Source: Trueperaceae bacterium
GTDB taxonomy: Bacteria > Deinococcota > Deinococci > Deinococcales > Trueperaceae
DNA length: 37,686 bases
NCBI GenBank assembly: GCA_011389865.1
Contig: JAABTL010000025.1
Location: 1 to 37,686, forward strand
Direction: 5' to 3'
Part shown: positions 19,176-30,661 of the stretch, one piece after another
Layout: each line of letters starts with the position of its first letter
How positions within the stretch are numbered: the stretch's first letter is position 1
The notes under the pieces: model-generated
Database searches by the model: none
Seen by the model: the letters and a program-made list of their open reading frames with translations, nothing else
What the model was told of the DNA's origin: nothing
Translations under genes and position numbers: made by a program

Positions 19176-19535
19176 TCAGTCGCCGTGCGCCGGGTCGGCG
19201 TTAGCCGCGACCGGGACGATCTCGCGTTCGAGTCGTGGCGTCCCGGTTCCGTCGAGGACCCTGACGGCGACCCGCAAACCCAGTCGATCGAGCAGCGACA
19301 CTAGGCCGTCGAAGGTCCACGCGCCGGGGTCACCGTCAGCGATGGCTTGGGTCTCGTCATCCTGCAGCTCGACGTGGATCGCCCCAGCCTCGGGTTCGGC
19401 GTGTCGGTCGATGACGCCCTGGAGGGCGCCGAGTAGCGTGGACTTGATCGCGAGTTCCGCCGGATCCGCTAAGTCGAGATCGGCGAAGACGTTGCCCGTA
19501 CTGCGAGTGAGGGTCTCCTCGGCAAGGTCGGTCAT
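19176..19535 (-). CDS. HigA/XRE-like orphan antitoxin homologue with degenerate HTH
   Basis: A 119-residue protein. The block STGNVFADLDLADPAELAIKS is nearly the standard N-terminal signature of HTH_37/HigA-type antitoxins (GNVFADLGFPDAEE-like). The expected helix-turn-helix that follows is poorly kept: GAIHVELQDDETQAIADG in place of an A..LG(I/V)xQ..VS.L..G pattern. The helix after it (TFDGLVSLLDRLGLRVAVRV) again fits the family. No HigB/RelE-type toxin gene is next to it; sucB and msrAB flank it. GGAGG precedes a double ATG; the second (19535) has the better 6-nt spacing, and the first is at 19538. It could be a solo regulator or a decayed antitoxin. Confidence 0.6.
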   Translation of the reverse strand: MTDLAEETLTRSTGNVFADLDLADPAELAIKSTLLGALQGVIDRHAEPEAGAIHVELQDDETQAIADGDPGAWTFDGLVSLLDRLGLRVAVRVLDGTGTPRLEREIVPVAANADPAHGD

Positions 19536-19611
19536 CATCGTCCTCCGATGCGCCTGAGCCGCGAACGTATCACGGCGATGTCCTTCGCGGGGGTGGAGAT
19601 GCCGCGGTGCG

Positions 19612-20796
19612 CTACTCGCTCGCGCCCTCGAACAGGTGCAGCCAGTCGCCGTAGCCCTCGTCCGCCATGTCGGCGAGTGGCACGAAGCGTAGTGCGGCCC
19701 CGTTGATGCACCAGCGCTCGCCGGTGGGCTCGGGGCCGTCGTCGAACACGTGGCCGAGGTGGGCGTCGCCGTAGCGGCTGCGGGCCTCGGTGCGCACCAT
19801 CCACAGCGTGCGGTCGTAGGCGATCACCACGTACTGGTCGATCGGTCGGGTGAACGAGGGCCAGCCGGTGCCCGAGTCGAACTTGTCGAGCGACGAGAAG
19901 AGCGGCTCGCCGCTGACGACGTCGACGTAGATGCCGTCGTCGAAGAGCGCGTCGTAGGGGTGGCTGAAGGCGCGCTCGGTGGCGTCCTCGCGGATGACGC
20001 GGTAGGTCAGCGGGTCGAGGGTGGCGCGCAGCTCCGCGTCGCTCGGGATCGGCCGCCACCAGGCGGGCCGCGCGGCGCCGTCGCCGTCGGCGAGGGCGTA
20101 GACGGTGTCGTCGCCGTCCCACACGCGCTCGATGAACTGGATGCGGCCGGACGCGGCGGCGTAGTAGCCGTAGCGCACGGGGTTCAGCCTGGCGTAGTCC
20201 TGGTGGTAGTCCTCCGCCAGCCAGAACGGCCCGGCGGCGGCGATCGTCGTGGCGATGGGGCGGTCGAACTTGCCGCTGGCGTCGAGCGCGGCGCGCGATT
20301 CGCGCGCGAGGCGCTCCTGCTCGGCGTCGACGGGGTAGATGGCCGAGGTGTAGGCGTGGCCGCGGTCGACGAAGGCGCCGCCGGCGTCGCTCGGGTCGTG
20401 CATGCGCCAGAACGCGTCGAGCAGCTGCTGGTAGCTGACGGTGTCCGGGTCGAACAGGACCTCGACCGTCTCGCGGTGGCCGGTGCCGCCGCGGACGACC
20501 TGCTCGTAGCTGGGCCGCGGGGCGTCGCCGCCCATGTAGCCCGAGCGTACGTCGAGCACGCCGGGCACCTTCTCGAAGCGCGACTCGGTGCACCAGAAGC
20601 AGCCGGCGGCGAAGTAGGCGACCGACTGGCCGGGGGCCGTCGTGACGCCGTCGCCGGTGGCGTCGATCGAGGTCGTGGACGCGCCCGCCGGAGGCGCGGC
20701 CTCACCCTGGGCCTGGGTCACGGCGTTCGGCCCCCAGGTCATCCAGGCGAAAGTCGCGGCGGAGACGAGCAGCACGGCGAGGAGGGTGCGGGACAT
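19612..20796 (-). CDS. msrAB: Bifunctional peptide-methionine sulfoxide reductase MsrA-MsrB, membrane-anchored or secreted
   Basis: A 394-residue fusion. Residues 1-20 form a signal peptide or anchor ([18 protein letters not shown]), so the enzyme probably repairs proteins outside the cytoplasm. The MsrA domain (about 60-220) has the catalytic GCFWCTE and the YSGYMGG-like [17 protein letters not shown] block. The MsrB domain (about 240-390) has [23 protein letters not shown] and the catalytic Cys in [13 protein letters not shown]. MsrB lacks the CxxC pairs of zinc-binding forms, and the SGCGWPSF-type Cys seen in many homologues is a Thr here, so its recycling chemistry may differ. A GAGGG sequence precedes the ATG. 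It sits between sucB and lpd on the opposite strand. Confidence 0.93.
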   Translation of the reverse strand: MSRTLLAVLLVSAATFAWMTWGPNAVTQAQGEAAPPAGASTTSIDATGDGVTTAPGQSVAYFAAGCFWCTESRFEKVPGVLDVRSGYMGGDAPRPSYEQVVRGGTGHRETVEVLFDPDTVSYQQLLDAFWRMHDPSDAGGAFVDRGHAYTSAIYPVDAEQERLARESRAALDASGKFDRPIATTIAAAGPFWLAEDYHQDYARLNPVRYGYYAAASGRIQFIERVWDGDDTVYALADGDGAARPAWWRPIPSDAELRATLDPLTYRVIREDATERAFSHPYDALFDDGIYVDVVSGEPLFSSLDKFDSGTGWPSFTRPIDQYVVIAYDRTLWMVRTEARSRYGDAHLGHVFDDGPEPTGERWCINGAALRFVPLADMADEGYGDWLHLFEGASE

Positions 20797-20932
20797 GCCC
20801 TCAGCATGCGCCGCGAGGCACCGCGGCGAACGTGCGCCAGCCGACCGAGGCTGGCCCGCGGGGCGCCGGGGCGGCCGCGGCGCGCGCGGCCCGGCGGCAG
20901 GGAGGCGACCGCCCAGGCGTCGTCCCCCGCGG

Positions 20933-20938
20933 TAGCAT
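20933..20938 (+). promoter_or_regulatory. Candidate -10 box (TAGCAT) of lpd
   Basis: TAGCAT 15 nt before the lpd ATG, with a GGAGGA ribosome-binding site between, so a very short but leadered message is expected. Confidence 0.45.
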
Positions 20939-20953
20939 GCCGCCGGAGGAACC

Positions 20954-22339
<1,386 letters not shown>

Positions 22340-22416
22340 CGTCGCGGGGGTCCGGTGTAGGCGACCGTGTGCCCGGCCACATTGCGTTCCAGGCGTCCAG
22401 GACGGCGGTCCCGGCG

Positions 22417-22425
22417 TGGTAGGTT
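22417..22425 (+). promoter_or_regulatory. Extended -10 box (TGGTAGGTT) of mqnE
   Basis: TGGTAGGTT ends 7 nt before the mqnE ATG at 22433. No ribosome-binding site or -35 box is seen. This is one of the clearest leaderless-type starts in the window. Confidence 0.6.
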
Positions 22426-22432
22426 GCGCCCG

Positions 22433-23584
22433 ATGAGCGTCACCGCCGCCCCCACCGTCGCCGAGGTCCGCGTGCGCGACCCCGAGCTCCGCCCCGTCGC
22501 CGACAAGGTCCTGGAGGGCCGGCGGCTGACGTTCGACGAGGGCATGGTGCTCTACCGCACCCGCGATCTGCCCGCCGTGCTGCGGTTGGCGGACGTGGTG
22601 CGCGAGCGCCGCGTGGGCGACAAGGCGTACTTCGTGCACTCGCTGCGGCTGTCGCAGACCAACGTCTGCTACGTCGGCTGCACCTTCTGCGGCTTCGCCA
22701 AGCACTTCGGCGACGACGGCGTGTGGGACTACGACCTCGAGGACGTGTGGGCCTACGTCGACAGGCACTACCACCCGGACCTCACCGAGGTGCACATCGC
22801 CTCGGGCCACCACCCCAAGCGCTCGTGGGACTACTACCTCGACCTGGTGCGCGGGCTCACCGAGCGCTACCCCGGCGTGCAGGTCAAAGCGTGGACCGCC
22901 GCCGAGATCCACCACTTCACCAAGATCACGCGGCCGCGGCTCGGCTACCGCGAGGTGCTGACGCAGCTCAAGGAGGCCGGCCTGGTGGCGATGCCCGGCG
23001 GCGGCGCTGAGATCTTCGCGGAGGGCGTGCGGCGTCGCATCGCGCGCGCGAAGGTGACCGCCGAGGGCTGGCTCGAGGTCCATCGCACCGCCCACGAGCT
23101 GGACATCCCCACCAACGCGACGATGCTCTACGGCCACGTCGAGACGCTGCAAGACCGGCTGGACCACATGGACCGGCTGCGCCGGCTGCAGGACGACACC
23201 GGTGGCTTCTTCAGCTTCATCCCGCTCGCCTACCAGCCGGAGCACAACGCGCTCTCCGCCGAGCTCGAGGCCGAGGGCCGGCGGGCGCGCACCACCGGTG
23301 TCGACGACCTGCGCAACCTGGCGGTCGCCCGCGTGTACCTGGACAACTTCCCGCACATCAAGGGCTACTGGATCATGATCACGCCCGAGCACACCCAGGT
23401 GGCGCTGTCGGCCGGGGTGTCCGACATCGACGGCACGATCAAGGACGAGCGCATCGCGCACGCCTCCGGTGCCGAGACCGAGATGGGCATGACGGAGGAC
23501 GAGCTGGTGAAGCTCATCCGCGACGCCGGCCGCGTGCCGGTGCGCCGCGACGCGCTCTACCGCGAGCTCGAGGTGTTCGCGTGA
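22433..23584 (+). CDS. mqnE: Aminodeoxyfutalosine synthase (radical SAM)
   Basis: A 383-residue radical SAM enzyme of the futalosine route to menaquinone. It joins 3-(1-carboxyvinyloxy)benzoate to the adenosyl group of SAM. The cluster motif is CYVGCTFC (Cys79, Cys83, Cys86; CX3CX2C). The blocks TEVHIASGHHP, KAWTAAEIHHFTKIT, PGGGAEIF, TMLYGHVET and DDTGGFFSFIPLAYQ line up with MqnE as I know it rather than MqnC or CofH. The ATG at 22433 follows an extended -10 box by 7 nt; the longer upstream frame is not needed. Its TGA overlaps the GTG of mqnA, so the two are coupled. Other futalosine genes (mqnB, C, D) are not in the window. Confidence 0.9.
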   Translation: MSVTAAPTVAEVRVRDPELRPVADKVLEGRRLTFDEGMVLYRTRDLPAVLRLADVVRERRVGDKAYFVHSLRLSQTNVCYVGCTFCGFAKHFGDDGVWDYDLEDVWAYVDRHYHPDLTEVHIASGHHPKRSWDYYLDLVRGLTERYPGVQVKAWTAAEIHHFTKITRPRLGYREVLTQLKEAGLVAMPGGGAEIFAEGVRRRIARAKVTAEGWLEVHRTAHELDIPTNATMLYGHVETLQDRLDHMDRLRRLQDDTGGFFSFIPLAYQPEHNALSAELEAEGRRARTTGVDDLRNLAVARVYLDNFPHIKGYWIMITPEHTQVALSAGVSDIDGTIKDERIAHASGAETEMGMTEDELVKLIRDAGRVPVRRDALYRELEVFA

Positions 23585-24452
23585 GCGCGACGGAGGCAGA
23601 GCAGGACGAGCGGGATTCGGCCAGAACGCCGTCATCGTGCCATGACGTCGCCCCCGGCGAGCGCCTGGGGATCGTCGCCTACACCAACGTGGCGCCGCTC
23701 CACTGGGGCCTCGAGCCCTGGCCCGGCGCCTGCTTCCACCGCGGCGTCCCCACCGACCTCAACGCCCGCCTGCTCGCCGGCGACCTCGACCTGACGCTCG
23801 TCTCCAGCGCAGAGTTCGTGCGCCACCGCGACCGCCTGGTCGCGCTGCCCGACTTCTCGATCGCCACCCTGGGGCCCGTGCACAGCGTCACGCTGTTCCA
23901 CCACGCGCCGTGGGCCGAGCTCGCGGGCGGGCGCATCGCCGTGACCGAGGAGTCGGCGACCAGCGTCGCGCTGCTGCGGCTGCTCCTCGACGCGGACGGT
24001 ATCGACGCGACGTTCGTCCCCGCCGCCTCCGACCTCGAGGCGATGCTCGGCGACTACGACGCCGCGCTGCTGATCGGCGACGCGGCGCTCGAGGAGGCCG
24101 TCACCCAGCGCGAGATCGGCGGCCGCGTCCCCTACGCGACCGACCTCGGGGAGGCCTGGTACCGGCTCACCCGTCTGCCGTTCACGTTCGCCGTCTGGGC
24201 CGCCGATCGCGAGCGACCCCCTTCGCCGCGCTTGGTCGCCGAACTGCGCGCCGCCCGCACCCGCGGGCTCGGGCACCTCGCCGACGTCGCGCGGGCAGAG
24301 GCCGAGGCGCGCGGGCTCTCCGAGGCGGTGGTGCTGCGCTACCTGGCGAACTTCCGGTATTTCCTCACACCGCCCGACCGCGATGGCCTCGAGGCCTTCG
24401 CGTGCCGGATCGACACCACGTTCCGGCCCGGCGACTTGGCATACTGGGACCG

Positions 24453-24456
<4 letters not shown>
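23581..24456 (+). CDS. mqnA: Chorismate dehydratase (menaquinone, futalosine route)
   Basis: A 291-residue periplasmic-binding-protein-fold enzyme that turns chorismate into 3-(1-carboxyvinyloxy)benzoate, the substrate used by MqnE. Family blocks: [64 protein letters not shown]-like [50 protein letters not shown]. These favour MqnA over the related MqnD. The GTG start overlaps mqnE (GTGA). The first 25 residues are polar and without family match, so translation might begin a little later. The stop overlaps the start of glgX (ATGA). Confidence 0.88.
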
Positions 24457-26732
<2,276 letters not shown>

Positions 26733-26741
26733 CCCACGGTC

Positions 26742-27734
26742 GTGCTCCCCCTACGACACCTCGACCACCGTCCCGAGCTCACGCGCGCCGTGCTCGCGGC
26801 GTGGAGCGACGACGCCCCCGCGTCGCTCGACCGCTTCCGGATCTCCGCCAACGCCGTCGTGCCGGTCGAGCTCGACGGACGGACCTGCTACCTGCGCTAC
26901 GCCCCCGCGACGGAGAAGCCGCGCGCGCAGGTCGAGGCGGAGGTCGCCTTCGTCGAGCACCTGCGGGCGCGGGGCTACCCGGCGGCGCGGCCGCTGCCCG
27001 CCCGCACCGGCGCCCCGGTCGTAGAGGTCGCGACGCCGTGGGGCCCCCACGTCGCGACCCTGTTCGAGGGCGTCCCGGGCACCCAGCTGGGGCGCCTGAC
27101 GCTCGACGATGCCGTGGCGGCGTCCTACGGGGCCGCGCTGGGTGGGTTGCACGTCGCGGCGGCCGACTACCGGCCGCCGGGCGAGCCGCGCCGCTCGCAC
27201 GACGACGCGCTCGACTGGGCCGAGCGCACGCTCGTCGGCCTCGGTGATCGCTCGCCGGCCGTTCCAGCGATCGCCGCGTTGCGGCGGCGGTGGGCGGACC
27301 GGCTGCGGACCGGTCCCGGGTACGCGCTCGTGCACTACGACTTCGAGCTCGACAACGTCTTCTTCGACGCGTCCGACGGCCGCTGCTGGGCCATCGACTT
27401 CGACGACACGATGCGCCACTGGCTCGGCATGGACGTCGAGCGCGCGCTCGCGAGCCTGCGCGAGGAGGCGCCGGCGGAGGCGCTCGCGGGGTTGCGGGGC
27501 GCCTTCCTCCGCGGGTACGCGACCCGCCACCCGCTCGAGCCGGGGTTCGAGGCGCGCGAGCCCGAGTACCGGCGCTTCGCCGAGCTCTACGGCTACGCCC
27601 GCGTGGCGCACGCCCTCGCCGAGGACGTGCCCGACCCGCCCGAGTGGATGACGCGGCTGCGTGGATACCTGAGCGAGCGGCAGCGCGGTCTCGCGGCCGG
27701 CTTCGGGCAGGATCTTCCGGTGGCGGGAGCGTGA
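26742..27734 (+). CDS. APH-family phosphotransferase (aminoglycoside/homoserine kinase-like)
   Basis: A 330-residue kinase-like protein of the APH/choline kinase superfamily (PF01636). The N-lobe has [17 protein letters not shown] with the Arg/Lys-type ATP strand and the helix Glu in [11 protein letters not shown]. The catalytic loop is [12 protein letters not shown] in place of HGDLHPGN, and the metal site is [12 protein letters not shown]. The C-terminal helical region includes [18 protein letters not shown]. The substrate is unknown; small hydroxyl compounds or sugars are usual. GTG start, 9 bp after glgX; TAGCCC lies 6 nt before it and might serve as a weak leaderless -10. Its stop overlaps the next gene. 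The position after glgX hints at carbohydrate metabolism, but that is only an inference. Confidence 0.8.
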   Translation: MLPLRHLDHRPELTRAVLAAWSDDAPASLDRFRISANAVVPVELDGRTCYLRYAPATEKPRAQVEAEVAFVEHLRARGYPAARPLPARTGAPVVEVATPWGPHVATLFEGVPGTQLGRLTLDDAVAASYGAALGGLHVAAADYRPPGEPRRSHDDALDWAERTLVGLGDRSPAVPAIAALRRRWADRLRTGPGYALVHYDFELDNVFFDASDGRCWAIDFDDTMRHWLGMDVERALASLREEAPAEALAGLRGAFLRGYATRHPLEPGFEAREPEYRRFAELYGYARVAHALAEDVPDPPEWMTRLRGYLSERQRGLAAGFGQDLPVAGA

Positions 27735-28267
27735 GCGCGAGGATCGTCTTCGAGACGCACGCGACCAGTGAGGACAACGAGGCCGGCGTCGCCGCGGGTT
27801 GGCTGCCGGGCAGGCTCTCGGCGCGGGGGCGTAGCGAGGCGGCCGAGTTGGGCCGACGGCGCCGTGCGGACGGGATCGACGCCGTCTTCGCATCCGACCT
27901 GCGCCGCGCCGTCGAGACGGCCGAGATCGCCTTCGGCGGCGCCGGCGTCCCGATCCTGCTGGACTGGCGCCTGCGCGAGTGCGACTACGGCGAGCTGAAC
28001 GGCGCGCCGCGCGCCGTCGTCCACGGCGATCGCGCGCGCTTCCTCGACGCCCCCTACCCGGGTGGCGAGAGCTGGCGGGCGGCCGTCGCGAGAGTCGGCC
28101 GCTTCGTGGACGACCTGCCGCTGCGCTGGGCGGGCGCGCGGGTGCTGGTCATCGGCCACATCGCCACGCGTTGGGCGTTCGAGCAGCGGCTGAACGGCGT
28201 CGCGCTCGAGGAACTGGCCGCGGAGGACGTCGCGTGGCGGCCGGGCTGGGTGTACCTGGTGGCGTGA
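27731..28267 (+). CDS. Histidine phosphatase superfamily protein with altered RHG motif
   Basis: A 178-residue protein with the phosphoglycerate-mutase-like layout: LSARGRSEAAELGRR, FASDLRRAVETAEIAF, DWRLRECDYGELNG, GESWRAAVARV and VLVIGHIATRWAFE (second His). In place of the usual RHGET it reads FETHATSEDNE: the phosphorylated His is present (His10), but the preceding Arg is Thr and the following Gly is Ala. I recall a group of family members with this ETHATSEDNE start, so it is probably a real subfamily and not decay. GTG start overlapping the kinase stop (GTGA), giving tight coupling to the kinase: a phosphorylating and a dephosphorylating enzyme side by side. Confidence 0.8.
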   Translation: MSARIVFETHATSEDNEAGVAAGWLPGRLSARGRSEAAELGRRRRADGIDAVFASDLRRAVETAEIAFGGAGVPILLDWRLRECDYGELNGAPRAVVHGDRARFLDAPYPGGESWRAAVARVGRFVDDLPLRWAGARVLVIGHIATRWAFEQRLNGVALEELAAEDVAWRPGWVYLVA

Positions 28268-28337
28268 ACGCTGATCGCGCATGCTCGCTGGCGAACGCCG
28301 GGGATCCACCGAGGACACACACCGAAGGGAGCCGAGG

Positions 28338-29129
28338 ATGCCCACCCTGGACATCGGCGAGCAGGCGATCCACTACCTCGAACGCGGGGCGGGGGAGGCG
28401 CTCCTCATCCTCCCCGACGACATCCACGCAGCCGTCGCCTACGAGGGCGAGATGGCGCACCTGGCCCATCGCTTTCGCGTGCTCGCCTTCGACATGCCCG
28501 GAACGGGCGGGTCGACGCGCGCGCTGCGCTACCTGGACGAGCGCACGTTCGACCCCTGGAACTTCCGGGCCGACTTCGCCTGCCACCTCTTGCTCGGGTT
28601 GGGCATCGACCGCTGCTACGTGCTCGGGGCCGGCGGGGGCGCGCTTGCGGCGCTGCACTTCGCGGGCCGGCAGGCGGCGCTGCACCGCCTCACGGTGCTG
28701 GGCGTCGTCGTGGACAGCTTCCTGGCCGACCTCGACCATCGGACGCTGCATCGCGCGCTCGACCGGCGCGAGCACTACCTGGTGCGGCACGGCGATGCGC
28801 TGCGCCAGCAGCACGGCGACGACTGGCGCGCGGTGATCGACGCGGACACGGCGCTCGCGCGGGGCATCGCCGACCGCGGCGGCTACGCGATCGGCGAACA
28901 CGTGCTGAACGCGATCCGCTGCCCCGTCCTGATGACCGGCAGCCTGCAGGACGACGTCACCCCAGGCATCGCGGCGGCGTTCGCGCGCATCGCGGGCATC
29001 ATTCCCGACTGCAGCGTCTTCCTCGCGAGCACGGCCCACCACCGCCACGGCGAGGAGCACCCGCTCATGTGGGCCGATCCAGAGACGTTCCGCAGCGTCG
29101 TCGATCGGTTCCTGGCCCGGGTGCGGTGA
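28338..29129 (+). CDS. Alpha/beta-hydrolase-fold protein lacking the nucleophile
   Basis: A 263-residue protein with the alpha/beta hydrolase order: IHYLERGAGEALLILPDD, FRVLAFDMPGTGGST, then the nucleophile elbow VLGAGGGALAAL, the acid region MTGSLQDDVTPG and a His-containing C-terminal block AHHRHGEEHPLMWADPETF. In the elbow (GxSxG) the Ser position is Gly99, so the usual triad is incomplete; the Asp and His regions look kept. It may be non-catalytic or use another chemistry. The ATG at 28338 follows GGGAG and GAGG ribosome-binding sequences; an in-frame ATG at 28281 is possible but would add a polar stretch with no family match. 70 bp separate it from the phosphatase gene. Confidence 0.78.
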   Translation: MPTLDIGEQAIHYLERGAGEALLILPDDIHAAVAYEGEMAHLAHRFRVLAFDMPGTGGSTRALRYLDERTFDPWNFRADFACHLLLGLGIDRCYVLGAGGGALAALHFAGRQAALHRLTVLGVVVDSFLADLDHRTLHRALDRREHYLVRHGDALRQQHGDDWRAVIDADTALARGIADRGGYAIGEHVLNAIRCPVLMTGSLQDDVTPGIAAAFARIAGIIPDCSVFLASTAHHRHGEEHPLMWADPETFRSVVDRFLARVR

Positions 29130-29193
29130 GGATCCACTCGGTCCCGACCAAGGGTGCGGATGGCGGGCGTCGCGACCCGGTGACGCTCGGGGC

Positions 29194-29730
29194 GTGAACG
29201 CCAGCATTCGGGGCCAGGGCGACGAGGTGCGCTTCGTCGTCGAGGACGCTGACGCGGCGACGGCGGCGCTGCTCTCCGCGCAGTTCTACGCGGAGGCCGA
29301 CGGCCGGTTCGAGAAGCGCTTCCGGCGCCACGACCTGCTGTTCCCGCACGACTTCCAAGCGATCGAGGCGCGCTGGGTCCGCTACCTGCGCGAGGCGCGC
29401 GACCGACGCGTCACGCCCGCGGCCGTCGACGGGGCGTTGGCCTGGGTCGCCGACCGGCACGCCGAGGCCGGCGTCGACTGGTGGCTCGCGGGCAGCGCCG
29501 CGCTCTACGTCCGCGGGATCGACCTGCTGCCGCACGACATCGACGTCATGTCGTACCTGCGGGAGGCGGACGCCCTAGCGCCCGTCGTCGAGGGGTCCAT
29601 CGTCGAGCCCTTCCAGCGCGTGCCCGAGGTGACCACGCACCTGCGGTCGAACGAGGCGCGCGGCCGGCTCGACCGCGTGGCGCTGATCCACGAGTACGTG
29701 CAGCGGGGCGAAGGCGATCGGCGTCGCTGA
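29194..29730 (+). CDS. Nucleotidyltransferase-like protein of unknown role
   Basis: A 178-residue protein. Residues about 90-130 (DWWLAGSAALYVRGIDLLPHDIDVM) match the core of pol-beta-type nucleotidyltransferases: the GS motif followed by a DID metal-binding pair. The N-terminal 85 residues and the C-terminal part (VPEVTTHLRSNEARGRLDRVALIHEYV) are not recognised. It is shorter than most aminoglycoside or AbiEii-type members. GTG start at 29194, 64 bp after the hydrolase gene, without a clear ribosome-binding site. Its stop is 10 bp from the convergent K+ channel gene. I checked the other frames over its 3' half and saw no sign of a frameshift. Confidence 0.62.
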   Translation: MNASIRGQGDEVRFVVEDADAATAALLSAQFYAEADGRFEKRFRRHDLLFPHDFQAIEARWVRYLREARDRRVTPAAVDGALAWVADRHAEAGVDWWLAGSAALYVRGIDLLPHDIDVMSYLREADALAPVVEGSIVEPFQRVPEVTTHLRSNEARGRLDRVALIHEYVQRGEGDRRR

Positions 29731-29740
29731 GGTGGCGGCC

Positions 29741-30577
29741 TCAGCTGGATGACCGTTCGGGCAGCGCCGCCCCGCAGCGCCGACAGTACTTCGCGTCCTC
29801 GCCATGCCCGGTCAGCCCGCAGTCGCCGCAGATCCTCCGCTCGGCCGCCCGCCGCCGCGACGCCTCGCGGCCGTCGCCGGCGCGCGCCAGCTCGGTGGTG
29901 ACGATGCCCGTCGGAACGGCGATGACGGCGTAGCCGAGGATCATCAGGGCGGCAGCGAGCGTGCGGCCGAGCGGCGTCTGCGGCGAGATGTCGCCGTAGC
30001 CGACGGTCGTGAGCGTGACGATCGCCCAGTACACGCTCGTGGGGATGCTGTCGAAGCCGCGTTCGGGGCCCTCGATGACGTACATGAACGCGCCCACCAC
30101 CAGCACGACGGTCAGCACGAAGGTCAGGAAGACGGTGATCTTGGCGCGGCTGGCGGCGAGCGCCTGCGCGAGGACGCTCGCCTCGCCCAGGTAGCGGGCG
30201 AGCTTGAAGACGCGAAACACCCGCAGCAGCCGCAGCGCCCGCAGCACCGCCAGGTACGGGCTGGCCCCGAGCAGCAGCGCGAGGTAGGCGGGCAGGATCG
30301 CCAACAGGTCGACGAGGCCGAAGAAGCTGAACGCGTAGCGCCGCTCGCGACCGGCGGTGAGCAGCCGCAGGACGTACTCGACGGTGAACGCCAGCGTGAA
30401 CGCCCACTCGACCCGGCGCAGTAGCGGCCCGTAGTCGGCGCGGAATGAGGGGACGCTCTCGAGCACGACCGCCACGACGCTGGCGACGATGGCCCACAGC
30501 AGCACGACGTCGAACGCCCGCGCCGCCGGCGTGTCGGTCTCGAAGATCACGCGCCCGATTCGCTCGCGCCAGCCCAT
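29741..30577 (-). CDS. Voltage-gated-type potassium channel with C-terminal zinc ribbon
   Basis: A 278-residue ion channel with six membrane segments. S4 carries regularly spaced Arg/Lys residues (LRALRLLRVFRVFKLARYL), as in a voltage sensor. The pore has the K+ filter TLTTVGYGD (about residue 190), followed by S6. The cytoplasmic tail after about residue 230 is charged and ends in a four-cysteine zinc ribbon (CGDCG...KYCRRCG). No RCK/TrkA-N domain is attached. The zinc ribbon in this position is uncommon and could be a redox or metal sensor. There is no Shine-Dalgarno sequence; TACCAT lies 7 nt before the ATG, fitting a leaderless message. It is divergent from the glycyl radical activase gene (84 bp). 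Confidence 0.9.
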   Translation of the reverse strand: MGWRERIGRVIFETDTPAARAFDVVLLWAIVASVVAVVLESVPSFRADYGPLLRRVEWAFTLAFTVEYVLRLLTAGRERRYAFSFFGLVDLLAILPAYLALLLGASPYLAVLRALRLLRVFRVFKLARYLGEASVLAQALAASRAKITVFLTFVLTVVLVVGAFMYVIEGPERGFDSIPTSVYWAIVTLTTVGYGDISPQTPLGRTLAAALMILGYAVIAVPTGIVTTELARAGDGREASRRRAAERRICGDCGLTGHGEDAKYCRRCGAALPERSSS

Positions 30578-30584
30578 CGTGGCG

Positions 30585-30590
30585 ATGGTA
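30585..30590 (-). promoter_or_regulatory. Leaderless -10 box (TACCAT) of the K+ channel gene
   Basis: TACCAT on the minus strand, 7 nt before the ATG at 30577, with no ribosome-binding site in between. Confidence 0.5.
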
Positions 30591-30661
30591 CCGGAGGCGC
30601 CGCGCGTCGATGCCCCGGCCGCCGTGGCGGACCGCCCTCGCCCGCGCGGCGCAGCGGGTGC

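Noticed and set aside
29590-29730. A frameshift truncating the nucleotidyltransferase-like gene
   Set aside because: The other frames over this stretch give only Arg/Ala-rich shadows, while the annotated frame stays protein-like to its stop.
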